Source: Spirosoma sp. KUDC1026 (GTDB taxonomy: Bacteria > Bacteroidota > Bacteroidia > Cytophagales > Spirosomataceae). From it: a stretch of 64,000 bases of DNA. Positions 19,318 to 27,847 of the stretch are shown piece by piece. Location of the stretch: NCBI RefSeq assembly GCF_013375035.1, contig NZ_CP056032.1:914001-978000 (forward strand). The letters run 5' to 3'. Every line of letters begins with the position of its first letter. The stretch's first letter is position 1. The position numbers and the translations under genes were made by a program. Below the pieces are notes generated by a model. It saw only the letters and a program-made list of their open reading frames with translations, did not search any database and was not told the DNA's origin.

Positions 19318-19341
19318 AGTCGATTGAAGTTGAATATTTGG

Positions 19342-21738
19342 TTAGTTTCGGCCGGTGCCCTGTTTGGCTGGTGATGACTGGCGTTGTTGCTGCATTGGAT
19401 TTAGGGCTGCTGCGCCCCGGCCCTGCTGTTGCTTAAACAACTGGAAGCGGGTTGGCTGGGCAACCGGCGGGAATGAGTTATCTTCCGTATTGATATCGGC
19501 AATTTCATAGAATGGATCAAGTGTCCATTGCTTCACCTTTTTGGAGGTGGCAATCACTTTCTTGATCGATACGTCGTTAAACCGCCAGATTTCAGCCGGG
19601 AAGCGGGCTATTGAATCTGTACCGTCCTCAAACTCCATCCGCACAATTACCGGCATCGGAATACCTCCTTTGTTCTGAAGCGAGAGTGTATAAAAATTTG
19701 TACCTGCTTCGGCCAGCAATCGTTCTTCGGCACTCAGCGAAGCCAGATAATCCTGGTATTTCTTTTTGTCCGCGTCCGTAACCGCATAGGGGTCATAGCT
19801 ATTGTAGAAATCACGCATTGTGCTGTCCATCGATACTACTGTTTCGTCTTTGCTTAACGCGTCACGTTGTTTGCTGATGGTATTCATGCGCTGCTGAGCC
19901 GCTTTCCGGGCGTCTGCCTTAGTTATTTCCGGATTCTGTGAGCTGGCCTGAAACCAGTCTACTTTCACCAGAGACTGATCAACGGGCTGTACGCCGAAGA
20001 ACCAGCCCTTCCAGAACCAATCGAGATCAACGCCCGATGCGTCCTCTAGGGTGCGGAAAAAATCAGCGGGTTCGGGGGACTTGAAAGCCCAGCGACGAGC
20101 ATATTCTTTAAAAGCATAGTCAAAGAGCTCACGCCCCATCACGGTTTCGCGCAGGATGTTCAGTGCCGTAGCGGGTTTAGTGTAGGCATTTGGTCCGAAC
20201 GTACCTGGCAAGATGTTGTCCGAACTGCTCATGATAGGGACCTGCTGGCTCGAATCAACCTGCATGTATGGGACAATATACTGCGGATCAATACCGTGAG
20301 CGGGGAAGTTGGCATCCCATTCGAGACAGGCCAGCCCTTCCAGGAAGCTGTTCAGGCCTTCATCCATCCACGACCATTGGCGTTCGTCGGAGTTAACAAT
20401 CATCGGGAAGAAGTTATGACCAACCTCGTGAATTACGACGGAGATCAGGAAATTCTTAGTCCCGACTGAATAGGTGCCATCAGCTTCAGGACGGGCACCG
20501 TTGAAGCTCATCATTGGGTACTCCATACCACCGATAGGACCGTGAACGGAATAGGCTACCGGATACGGATAGGCAATGGTCCGGCGGGAGTATGATTTCA
20601 GCGTGTGGGCCACAAGCCGGGTCGAATATTGACCCCAGAGTGGATTCGCTTCTTTCGGATAGAGTGACATTGCCCAGACGCGTTTCCCTTCAACCGTTGG
20701 CTGCAGAGCGTCCCAGATAAACTTACGGCTACTGGCAAAGGCAAAATCCCGTACGTTATCGGCTTTGTAAATCCAGGTTTTGGTGCCTTTTACGTCGCCC
20801 GGTTTCGCTTTTTCGGCAGATTCAGCGTCGGCCTGTGTAACGATCTGAATCGGGTTTTCGCCCGGTTTGTCACCCCGAAGTTTGGCTTCGTTCCAGCGCT
20901 TCTGCTGAGTAGCTGTTAACACCTGCGCCGGATTCTGCAGCTCTCCCGTGGCACCTACTACGTGGTCGCTTGGGGCGGTGATGGCCACTTTGTAATTACC
21001 AAAAATCAGTGTGAACTCGCCCTGACCCAGAAACTGCTTGTTCTGCCAGCCGTTTACGTCGTTATAAGCGCATAGGCGCGGAAACCACTGGGCCATTTCA
21101 TAGATGTAGTTACCATCTTTTGGGAAAAACTCGTAACCCGACCGGCCACCAACAGCTTTAGAGTCGATGATTTTGAAGTTCCAGTCGATAGTAAAGGTTA
21201 CGGACTTACCGGGAGCTACAGCCTGTGGCAAGTCAACGCGCATCATCGTCTGGTTGATCGTGTACCTGAGCGCCTTCCCCGACTGATCGCGTACAGATGT
21301 GATTTTGTGACCATAATCCTTACCCGCAAGTCCCGCGCTGGGGTCGATCTGCCGCATGGACGCACCCCGGTCGGCGTTGATGCTGCTCGTTTTTGCTACG
21401 TTGCCAATCGCATCGGGTTTGAACAGGTTCTGGTCCAGTTGCAGCCATAGATAGGGGAGAGCATCGGCGGAGTTATTATGATACGTAATGACTTCAGAGG
21501 CCGTTATCTTTTGGGTAAGATCATCCAGCGTGACTTTGATATCATAGTCTGCGCGGTTCTGAAAATAGTCCTTTCCGGGCGCCCCCGAAGCCGTACGGAA
21601 CGTATTAGGAGTAGGTAATGAGGGGCCTAGCTGCTCAAAGCGAGTGTTAGCATGTTGCATCGAAGGAGTCGGTGCTTGTGCCTGAGCAGACCAGGTTGAC
21701 ACGGCCAGACTCGCCATCAGCAAAATTATCTTTTGCAT
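19342..21738 (-). CDS. M1-family zinc metallopeptidase, copy B
   Basis: A 798-residue paralogue of copy A with the same layout: signal peptide (ending STWSAQA), N-terminal beta domain, GGMEYP motif, His437/His441 of HEVGH and Glu460 as zinc ligands, and a Gln/Pro-rich C-terminus. All catalytic residues are intact, so both copies could be active. Differences cluster in the N-terminal third and around substrate-facing loops (for example LNSFLEGLACLEW in place of LNTFCQYLAEKEW). It lies 106 bases downstream of the HupE-like gene and probably shares an operon with copy A. Confidence 0.92.
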   Translation of the reverse strand: MQKIILLMASLAVSTWSAQAQAPTPSMQHANTRFEQLGPSLPTPNTFRTASGAPGKDYFQNRADYDIKVTLDDLTQKITASEVITYHNNSADALPYLWLQLDQNLFKPDAIGNVAKTSSINADRGASMRQIDPSAGLAGKDYGHKITSVRDQSGKALRYTINQTMMRVDLPQAVAPGKSVTFTIDWNFKIIDSKAVGGRSGYEFFPKDGNYIYEMAQWFPRLCAYNDVNGWQNKQFLGQGEFTLIFGNYKVAITAPSDHVVGATGELQNPAQVLTATQQKRWNEAKLRGDKPGENPIQIVTQADAESAEKAKPGDVKGTKTWIYKADNVRDFAFASSRKFIWDALQPTVEGKRVWAMSLYPKEANPLWGQYSTRLVAHTLKSYSRRTIAYPYPVAYSVHGPIGGMEYPMMSFNGARPEADGTYSVGTKNFLISVVIHEVGHNFFPMIVNSDERQWSWMDEGLNSFLEGLACLEWDANFPAHGIDPQYIVPYMQVDSSQQVPIMSSSDNILPGTFGPNAYTKPATALNILRETVMGRELFDYAFKEYARRWAFKSPEPADFFRTLEDASGVDLDWFWKGWFFGVQPVDQSLVKVDWFQASSQNPEITKADARKAAQQRMNTISKQRDALSKDETVVSMDSTMRDFYNSYDPYAVTDADKKKYQDYLASLSAEERLLAEAGTNFYTLSLQNKGGIPMPVIVRMEFEDGTDSIARFPAEIWRFNDVSIKKVIATSKKVKQWTLDPFYEIADINTEDNSFPPVAQPTRFQLFKQQQGRGAAALNPMQQQRQSSPAKQGTGRN

Positions 21739-21844
21739 AAATTAGGTTGTAGTTGTTGACAGGAGGGCTAAAAATACAAAAAAAAGAAGTCTGCCAGATT
21801 TGTATTTTGATGAGAATAAAGAACTTGAGGAGGAGTGGTAAACA

Positions 21845-22465
21845 TTACTTCATTAACTCACCCAAATACTCGTTGGCAATGATGAGGGAAATGGCCATTC
21901 CGGCTACAACTCCTGAAACAGCCAGGGTCCAGCGCAATCGGCTGACGGAGAACAGTGTCAGCACCAGATAGGCCAGCGTCAGGATGATGGCTACAATAAG
22001 CAGTTGGCCTAATTCCAGACCAATATTGAAAGCCAGCAGCGGCTGGACAATAGCGGCTTCCCGCCCTAACAGACTCCGTAGATAATTCGAAAAACCCATG
22101 CCGTGGATAAGCCCAAAGGATAGCGCCAGGCCGTAGCGACCCATGTTACGCTGGCTTCCAGCCAGCGCCGGCTGATTACGTGAGCGGGGTTCCTGATAAC
22201 CGAAATTAATCAGCGCTGTAAGCAGGATCGTGATCGGGATCAGCAACTCGATAACCTCGGTTTTATACTGGATCAGACGTAGCGTGGCCAGTGCTAACGT
22301 AATGGAGTGCCCTATAGTAAATGCCGTGACGAGAATTAGAACCTGTCGCCATTGCTGCAATGTATAGACCGCGCAGAGGGCTATGACAAACAGGATATGG
22401 TCGTAGCCACCCGGATCGGTAATGTGATCGAAACCCAGGCGCAGATAGATTAGAAAATCACTCAT
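21845..22465 (-). CDS. HupE/UreJ-family membrane protein
   Basis: A 206-residue polytopic protein with about six hydrophobic segments. Early conserved motifs are GFDHITDPGGYDHILF and AFTIGHSITLALA, with FGLIHGMGFSNYL later. These His-containing motifs mark the HupE/UreJ_2 family, linked to metal (nickel or cobalt) handling in some members. The function here is not known. It lies between the gamma carbonic anhydrase gene (38 bases upstream) and M1 copy B. Association with zinc enzymes on both sides is suggestive but only inference. Confidence 0.82.
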   Translation of the reverse strand: MSDFLIYLRLGFDHITDPGGYDHILFVIALCAVYTLQQWRQVLILVTAFTIGHSITLALATLRLIQYKTEVIELLIPITILLTALINFGYQEPRSRNQPALAGSQRNMGRYGLALSFGLIHGMGFSNYLRSLLGREAAIVQPLLAFNIGLELGQLLIVAIILTLAYLVLTLFSVSRLRWTLAVSGVVAGMAISLIIANEYLGELMK

Positions 22466-22503
22466 CAGTAAACGAAGAACAGAGTAGAGGAAGGAAAGAA
22501 ATA

Positions 22504-23022
22504 TCAGCTGTTTTCCTGAAACCAGCTGGCGTAGAGAACGTAATTATCGGCAGTACGCATGAATACTTCGGCCTGTTCCGGAGATACCGGTTTCAGTAAC
22601 CGGGCTGGATTTCCGGCGTAGATACTACCGGGAGGTACAACCATATTCTGCGTTACGATAGCCCCTGCGGCAATGATACTGCCCGTTCCGATAACGGCCC
22701 CGTCCATAACGATAGCCCCCATCCCGATCAGAACCTGGTCTTCAATGGTGCAGCCGTGAACAATAGCATTGTGAGCAATGGAAACGCAGTTACCAATGAC
22801 CGTTTTGGTTTTCTGGTACGTGCAGTGAATAACGGCCCCGTCCTGGATGTTTGTCCGATTGCCAATAACAATCGAATTAACGTCACCTCTGATGACCGCA
22901 TTGAACCAGACAGTACAGTCACGTCCCATCCGGACGTCGCCAACGATCGTGGCGTTGGGGGCAAACCAGCAGTTTTCGCCAAATACGGGCGTATTACCCC
23001 GAACGGATGTAATGAAAGCCAT
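22504..23022 (-). CDS. Gamma carbonic anhydrase-like hexapeptide-repeat protein
   Basis: A 172-residue left-handed beta-helix protein of the YrdA/PaaY type with hexapeptide repeats (VIGDVRMGRDCTVWFNAVIRG onward). Conserved elements include the Arg-Gly-Asp-containing RGDVNSI, and His residues in GAVIHCT and SIAHNAIVHGC that match the trimer-interface metal ligands. It may hydrate CO2 or be an acyltransferase relative; sequence alone does not decide. It is first in the run leading to the HupE-like and M1 genes. A -7-like box lies only five bases before its ATG (23027-23034). Confidence 0.87.
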   Translation of the reverse strand: MAFITSVRGNTPVFGENCWFAPNATIVGDVRMGRDCTVWFNAVIRGDVNSIVIGNRTNIQDGAVIHCTYQKTKTVIGNCVSIAHNAIVHGCTIEDQVLIGMGAIVMDGAVIGTGSIIAAGAIVTQNMVVPPGSIYAGNPARLLKPVSPEQAEVFMRTADNYVLYASWFQENS

Positions 23023-23052
23023 GAGACAAAGGTAAGCAGGAGACTACAAAAA

Positions 23053-23089
23053 AATCGGGCGATGACCCAAACAGAGTCATCGCCCGATT
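23053..23089 (-). terminator. Terminator after the Asp/Arg-rich lipoprotein gene
   Basis: A perfect 14-bp stem (23053-23066 with 23076-23089, core CGGGCGATGAC) with a nine-base loop and a T-run on the minus strand lies 21 bases after the stop at 23110. Confidence 0.85.
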
Positions 23090-23109
23090 ATTCGTATTAA
23101 TCAGCAGGC

Positions 23110-24261
23110 TTATTTTTTTATTTTGTCGGCTGCTTTCTCTAAAGAATCTTCAATATCATCAACGATCTTGTTAGTCTCGCGACGTATTTTTTTGAAGTCA
23201 TCTTCGCCGGAGCGCTGTACTTTATAGTACGAGTCAGAAAGCTGACGGCGTTTATCCTGCAGATCTTTCACCATGTCTTCACGTTTCTGACGCTCTTTCC
23301 GACTTTCATTCCGGCCTTCCTGTTTAGCCTCGTCAATCTGCTTGTCAAGCTGGTCGATCTGGTCAGAAATCCGATTGGTCAGATCACGACGGTCGTCGCT
23401 GTACTTGTCATTGTTTTTCCGATCATCCCGATCGTCTTTCCGGTCGCGATCATCATTGCGCCGATCATCGCGCATGTCCCGACGGTCCTGGTTGTCGTTC
23501 CGGTCCCGGTCGCGGTTATCATTGCGCCGGTCATCGCGCATATCCCGCCGATCGTCATTCCGGTCGCGATTGTCGTTTCTATCCCGGTCGTCGCTCCGAC
23601 GGTCGTCATAACGCCGGTCATCATTCCGATCACGTCGGTCGTCAGAACGGTAGCTATTTCGGCTATCAGTGTAACGATCGTTATTCCGGTCCCGATCGTC
23701 GTAACGACGGTCATCATCCCGATCGCGATCATCGCGCATATCCCGCCGGTCGTCATACCGGTCCCGACTGTTATAGCTGGATCGGTTGTCGCGTGAGTCC
23801 CGGTCGTCGTAACGTCGGTCATCGTTTTGGCGATCATTGTAGCGGTCGCGGTTGTCGGAATAACGGTCATCATTTGAATCGCTTCCTGATATCCGGCTTG
23901 GCCGATCGTCGTACGAATTATCCGAACGGTTATAAGGATTACGATACGAGTCGCTGCCTCGTGAATAAGAGGATTCGGAGCGGCTCGACCGATTACGTGA
24001 TTCATCGCGGGAGTCCCGATCGCGACGGCTAAATAGTCCCTGGTCCCGGTTATTGGATTCAGACCGGTTTCTCGAATCCCGGTTATCGTCCCGACTATCG
24101 CGATCCCGATCGTCGTTGTAATCGCTCATCTCATCCCGGGAGACCATGTCCTGGCGACTATTCTTCGAATCGCCGTAAAGCCATCCCTCAAATGAAGCAC
24201 AAGACGACAAACTCATTGTCGTAGCGAGTAAGGTTCCTACTACCAGTATTTTCCTTTTCAT
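23110..24261 (-). CDS. Low-complexity Asp/Arg/Asn-rich lipoprotein
   Basis: Starting from the ATG at 24259-24261, the 383 residues open with a lipoprotein signal (MKRKILVVGTLL, lipobox LSSC). The frame is open 20 codons further upstream, but that extension has no signal. Residues of about 40-285 are almost wholly D, R, N, S and Y in short degenerate repeats (DDRRD, NDNRDRD, RRDMRDD), a disordered polyampholyte. The last 100 residues are predicted helical or coiled coil (DQIDQLDKQIDEAKQEG) with alternating charges. No family recognised. The DNA repeats (for example CATCGCGCAT followed by TCCCG at 23466, 23532 and 23729) keep other frames open too, but only this frame makes an export signal. 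Confidence 0.8.
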   Translation of the reverse strand: MKRKILVVGTLLATTMSLSSCASFEGWLYGDSKNSRQDMVSRDEMSDYNDDRDRDSRDDNRDSRNRSESNNRDQGLFSRRDRDSRDESRNRSSRSESSYSRGSDSYRNPYNRSDNSYDDRPSRISGSDSNDDRYSDNRDRYNDRQNDDRRYDDRDSRDNRSSYNSRDRYDDRRDMRDDRDRDDDRRYDDRDRNNDRYTDSRNSYRSDDRRDRNDDRRYDDRRSDDRDRNDNRDRNDDRRDMRDDRRNDNRDRDRNDNQDRRDMRDDRRNDDRDRKDDRDDRKNNDKYSDDRRDLTNRISDQIDQLDKQIDEAKQEGRNESRKERQKREDMVKDLQDKRRQLSDSYYKVQRSGEDDFKKIRRETNKIVDDIEDSLEKAADKIKK

Positions 24262-24582
24262 AACGTTAGTAAAATTTGTTATTAATAGTGTTCGAACATG
24301 AATTACTGCTTTAACGCACACTCGTTCAGGAAAAGCAGTTCATACGTAGGTTACCCACACATATGTTGTACATAACTGTCCCTAATAAGACGGTCTTACA
24401 AAGAAATATGTTTGCTTATTGCGCGAAAAATTATGCAACAACCAAATTGGAAATGGTGGAAATCAATACGATACGCTATTATGACACGTTCTGAAGCATT
24501 TTTTTATGAAAAGTCTGACGCAAACATTTGTAAAGCAGGATGAGTAGTCAGATAAGATTCCTAACCGACGCGAATAATCAGA
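24262..24582. other. Divergent intergenic region
   Basis: It separates the Asp/Arg-rich lipoprotein from the beta-CASP gene. It holds one -7 box-like word (TATGTTTG, 24407-24414, plus) with no good -33 partner, and a possible 36-codon frame at 24433-24543. Nothing else was recognised. Confidence 0.5.
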
Positions 24583-25977
24583 ATGACTATCCAGTTTTTT
24601 GGTGCAGCCCAGACTGTAACAGGTAGTAAACACCTTGTCACGACTGAACAAGGTACCCAGATACTGCTCGATTGCGGGCTATTTCAAGGGATTAATACCG
24701 ACGAGCTTAATCAAACTTTTGGCTTTGATCCCGCCCGGGTTGATTGCATGGTTTTGTCTCATGCGCACATTGATCATACAGGTCTGATTCCCCGACTGGT
24801 CAGGCAGGGATTTAAAGGTCCGATCTATACGACCTCGGCTACCGTTGATCTCTGCGAAATTATGCTCATGGACAGCGCCCGCATTCAGGAACGGGATCTG
24901 GAGCGCGTTAACAAACGCCGAAGTCACCGGGGCGAACCGGCTCTGGAAGCGTTATATGACGAAGACGACGTGATGCAGGCCCTGGCCCAGATGAAACGCG
25001 TCAACTACAATCAGCCTTTCACAGTCTGCGAGGAAGTAACCGGCCTGCTGACGGATGCGGCTCATTTGCTGGGTAGCGCATCGGTTAGCCTGACGATTCA
25101 GGAGAAATCGGGCGAAAAAAAACTGTTTTTTAGTGGCGATATTGGTCGGCCGGAAGACAAGATCCTGCGCAAACCAGACCCGTTCCCGCAGGCTGATTAC
25201 ATCATCTGCGAGTCAACGTATGGAGATCGACTGCACGAAAAAGAACCGGATATGAAAGCTCATCTGCTACGTATCGTGGAAAAAACGTGCCTGGCTAACG
25301 GGGGTAAACTATTGATACCTGCCTTTGCTGTTGACCGAACCCAGGAGTTGATCTATGCCCTCGACCAACTGTCGAGCGAAGGCAAGCTGCCGCAATTGCC
25401 CGTTTATATTGACAGCCCGATGTCGGTAAAAGCTACGGACGTAATGCGGGAGCACGAAGAGGATTTTAACCCCGACATTCTGGCGTATGTCAAAAAAGAC
25501 GGTGACGCGTTCAATTTTCCAAACCTGCACTACGTAACTGATGTAGAAGATTCAAAAGCGATTAATAGTCGCGACGAACCCTGTATTATCATCGCGCCGT
25601 CGGGAATGGCTGAGGCTGGGCGCATCAAACATCATATCAAAAATAACATCGAAGATCCCAGGACGACGATTTTACTGGTTGGCTACGCTTCACCGAACAG
25701 CCTTGGCGGAGCGCTCAAACGGCACGACAGAGAAGTGACTATTTTTGGGGAGAAATACACAGTAGCGGCCAGCATCAAGGTAATGGATTCGTTTTCTGCC
25801 CATGGCGACTATAGTGAGATGCTGGAATTTCTGAGTTGTCAGAATCCGAGCGAGGTGAAACGGGTATTCCTTGTGCACGGCGATTACGATAAGCAGCTGA
25901 TCTGGCGGGAGAAACTATACGCGGCTGGCTTCAGAGATGTTTCTATACCAGCAATGCGGGAAAAGGTGACGTTGTAG
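24583..25977 (+). CDS. Beta-CASP metallo-beta-lactamase-fold ribonuclease-like protein
   Basis: A 464-residue cytoplasmic enzyme of the CPSF73/RNase-like group. The zinc motif SHAHIDH lies at 59-65, with a later metal ligand motif FSGDIGRPEDK. A beta-CASP insert follows (PAFAVDRTQELIYAL, YIDSPMS), then the C-terminal RMMBL part with SAHGDYSEM and FLVHGDYDKQ. All metal-binding motifs are intact. Likely substrates are RNAs, by family. It stands alone, followed by a strong terminator. Confidence 0.92.
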   Translation: MTIQFFGAAQTVTGSKHLVTTEQGTQILLDCGLFQGINTDELNQTFGFDPARVDCMVLSHAHIDHTGLIPRLVRQGFKGPIYTTSATVDLCEIMLMDSARIQERDLERVNKRRSHRGEPALEALYDEDDVMQALAQMKRVNYNQPFTVCEEVTGLLTDAAHLLGSASVSLTIQEKSGEKKLFFSGDIGRPEDKILRKPDPFPQADYIICESTYGDRLHEKEPDMKAHLLRIVEKTCLANGGKLLIPAFAVDRTQELIYALDQLSSEGKLPQLPVYIDSPMSVKATDVMREHEEDFNPDILAYVKKDGDAFNFPNLHYVTDVEDSKAINSRDEPCIIIAPSGMAEAGRIKHHIKNNIEDPRTTILLVGYASPNSLGGALKRHDREVTIFGEKYTVAASIKVMDSFSAHGDYSEMLEFLSCQNPSEVKRVFLVHGDYDKQLIWREKLYAAGFRDVSIPAMREKVTL

Positions 25978-25984
25978 ACCTAAT

Positions 25985-26018
25985 AAAAAACCTCGGCTCA
26001 TATGGGCCGAGGTTTTTT
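25985..26018 (+). terminator. Terminator after the beta-CASP gene
   Basis: A perfect 13-bp stem (25985-25997 with 26006-26018, core CCTCGGC) with an eight-base loop and runs of A and T on both sides. It may also serve the converging small gene at 26041. Confidence 0.88.
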
Positions 26019-26040
26019 TATGGAATATTGATGCGCAACT

Positions 26041-26247
26041 TCACGTAAATTGCACACGGGAAAAACATCGGTTCAGGATTACACGGTATACTTTGCCAAA
26101 CTGTGCGTAACACCAGCGTTTAAGTTGCTTAACTTCGTCGGGAACCACGAGTTGCTGAATGGCTTTCGCCAGTTCTTTCTCGAACAGTGCTTTATCAAAA
26201 CTCACCTTCTGAAGGATCGTTTTGATGTATTCAAGCATTGAAAGCAT
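26041..26247 (-). CDS. Small conserved protein, function unknown
   Basis: A 68-residue basic protein (65 if it starts at the second ATG, 26236-26238, MLEYIKTILQKVSF). It is predicted helical, with FEKELAKAIQQLV, a conserved-looking LKRWCYAQFG block and a basic end (NRCFSRVQF). From memory, similar short proteins with the MLEYIK...WCYxxFG pattern occur widely in Cytophagales; I could not verify this here. It converges on the beta-CASP gene and shares its terminator region. Confidence 0.65.
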   Translation of the reverse strand: MLSMLEYIKTILQKVSFDKALFEKELAKAIQQLVVPDEVKQLKRWCYAQFGKVYRVILNRCFSRVQFT

Positions 26248-26338
26248 GGTCGTTAATCAGTTTAAGGAATCAACAAAAAAAGAAAGGTTTATTAGTCTGT
26301 GAGTAGCAGACGCAACTAAACCTGTAACGCCCTCTACT

Positions 26339-27793
26339 GTGATTTGTTGCCATAAAATTAGTACTAAACTTGTATTATTAGCATTAATAGTTGTATTATT
26401 TATTTTAGGGGCTGGGCGTGTAGTTGGCCAATCTGTTGATAACGTGCCGGTTATTGAATTTGGCGAAACCACTTTTCCGATTGAGCGGCCCTTTACCATT
26501 TCTGTAATCATTCCGAGCAGCGAAACGAGACCAAGTATTGCCTTTCCGGACATACCAAGCTTTACCAAAAAAGGAATTTCGGCAAGCGTAACAACCAGCG
26601 AAATAAACGGCAAAACAGTAACGAGCCAGGTTATTACACAGAATTACCAGGCCCGCGCGGCAGGTCAGTTTCAGCTCCCGCCGTTTCGGCTGACGATTAA
26701 CGACGAAGTGATCCGATCGGAGGGGGTTACATTAACCGTCAAGGGGAGCGTAGCTGCCAGTCAGCCCACACCAACCACCGCTGTCGCCCCGATTACACCA
26801 CCGGCCGGAGCTGCCTTTCTGACACTTCGCCCGTCCAAAAACGATATTTATACCGGTGAAGGGGTCGCGCTGACATTATCATTTTTTGTTGCCGATAATT
26901 ACCCGTACATCCTTGATTTTACTGCGCTGGACCGGCAACTGCAGAACATCACGAAGAAAATCAGGCCGGTTAACGCCTGGGAAGAAAATCTGAATATTTC
27001 AGAGTTAAAGCCTGTCAATATTCAGATTGGCGGCAAGAAGTTCAGGGAGTACCGTCTGTACCAAGCCGTTTTTTTTCCACTGGCCAACCGGTCGATACGT
27101 ATCCCGGCCGTAGCCCTACAACTAAATCGTCGCCCAATTATTGGCCCGCCTGCGGCCCAGCCAGAAACCATTTCGTTTTCCAGTACTCCGCTGACGATTA
27201 ACGTAAAAGCGCTGCCCCCGCACCCGCTACGTGGTCGGGTAGCCATTGGTACGTTCCGGCTGGAAGAAAGTCTGGAGCGCCAGCGTGTACAGGTTGGGCA
27301 GAGCGTACGATACCGGTTCGGAATTGCGGGAGAGGGAAATATCGCTACGCTAACAGCGCCTACGTTAGTCAACGAAACCGATAACGCTGATATATTTCCC
27401 CCCGAAGAGCGCCAGGTTATCAACCGGCAGGGAGACCGGGTTACGGGCCGGAAAACGTTTACCTATTTTATTGTACCGCACCAGAACGGGGTAATTCCGC
27501 TAGCCAACCGGTTCCAATGGATATTTTTTGATCCGCAGTCGCAACGATACGATACGCTGCAGCCGGGCCTGCGGTTACGGGTTGGTGCCGGAGGACAGGA
27601 TTCGGCGGCCGATTCAGCAGCAACCCTGGGCAGCACCAGTCAGAATACGAACCCCGGCTCAATTTATACCGGTTTAGCCCAGCTTGATAGTACCGATCAG
27701 CCCATCAGCACAGCAGCCATAATTCGCATTATTGCGAACGTCCTGATTGTTTTTATGCTGTTAGGGATGATTTTTGTCTTTTATAGAAAATGA
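26339..27793 (+). CDS. BatD-like (oxygen-tolerance family) membrane-anchored protein
   Basis: The 484 residues start at a GTG codon; no in-frame ATG exists upstream before a stop. An N-terminal signal or anchor segment (LVLLALIVVLFILGAG) is followed by repeated beta-sandwich domains characteristic of BatD. The first contains FGETTFPIERPFTISV and VTSQVITQNYQARAAGQFQLPP. A C-terminal transmembrane helix (IIRIIANVLIVFMLLGMIFV) ends in a short basic tail. BatD proteins usually sit with von Willebrand BatA/B and MoxR genes, but none is here. It is followed at 54 bases by aroC. Confidence 0.78.
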   Translation: MICCHKISTKLVLLALIVVLFILGAGRVVGQSVDNVPVIEFGETTFPIERPFTISVIIPSSETRPSIAFPDIPSFTKKGISASVTTSEINGKTVTSQVITQNYQARAAGQFQLPPFRLTINDEVIRSEGVTLTVKGSVAASQPTPTTAVAPITPPAGAAFLTLRPSKNDIYTGEGVALTLSFFVADNYPYILDFTALDRQLQNITKKIRPVNAWEENLNISELKPVNIQIGGKKFREYRLYQAVFFPLANRSIRIPAVALQLNRRPIIGPPAAQPETISFSSTPLTINVKALPPHPLRGRVAIGTFRLEESLERQRVQVGQSVRYRFGIAGEGNIATLTAPTLVNETDNADIFPPEERQVINRQGDRVTGRKTFTYFIVPHQNGVIPLANRFQWIFFDPQSQRYDTLQPGLRLRVGAGGQDSAADSAATLGSTSQNTNPGSIYTGLAQLDSTDQPISTAAIIRIIANVLIVFMLLGMIFVFYRK

Positions 27794-27847
27794 CAGTGCC
27801 GTTGGTAGTCAGCGGAATTTGTCCAGACTCGGCCCAGCCGACCAGTT

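Noticed and set aside
23379..24005. 208-codon frame in the Asp/Arg-rich gene, another reading frame
   Set aside because: Kept open by the same repeats; Thr/Ile/Met-rich translation with no export signal. The frame with lipobox and helical tail is the real one.
23110..24261. Possible CRISPR-like array suggested by repeated short words
   Set aside because: The repeats are degenerate, in frame, without regular spacers, and encode Asp/Arg-rich protein.
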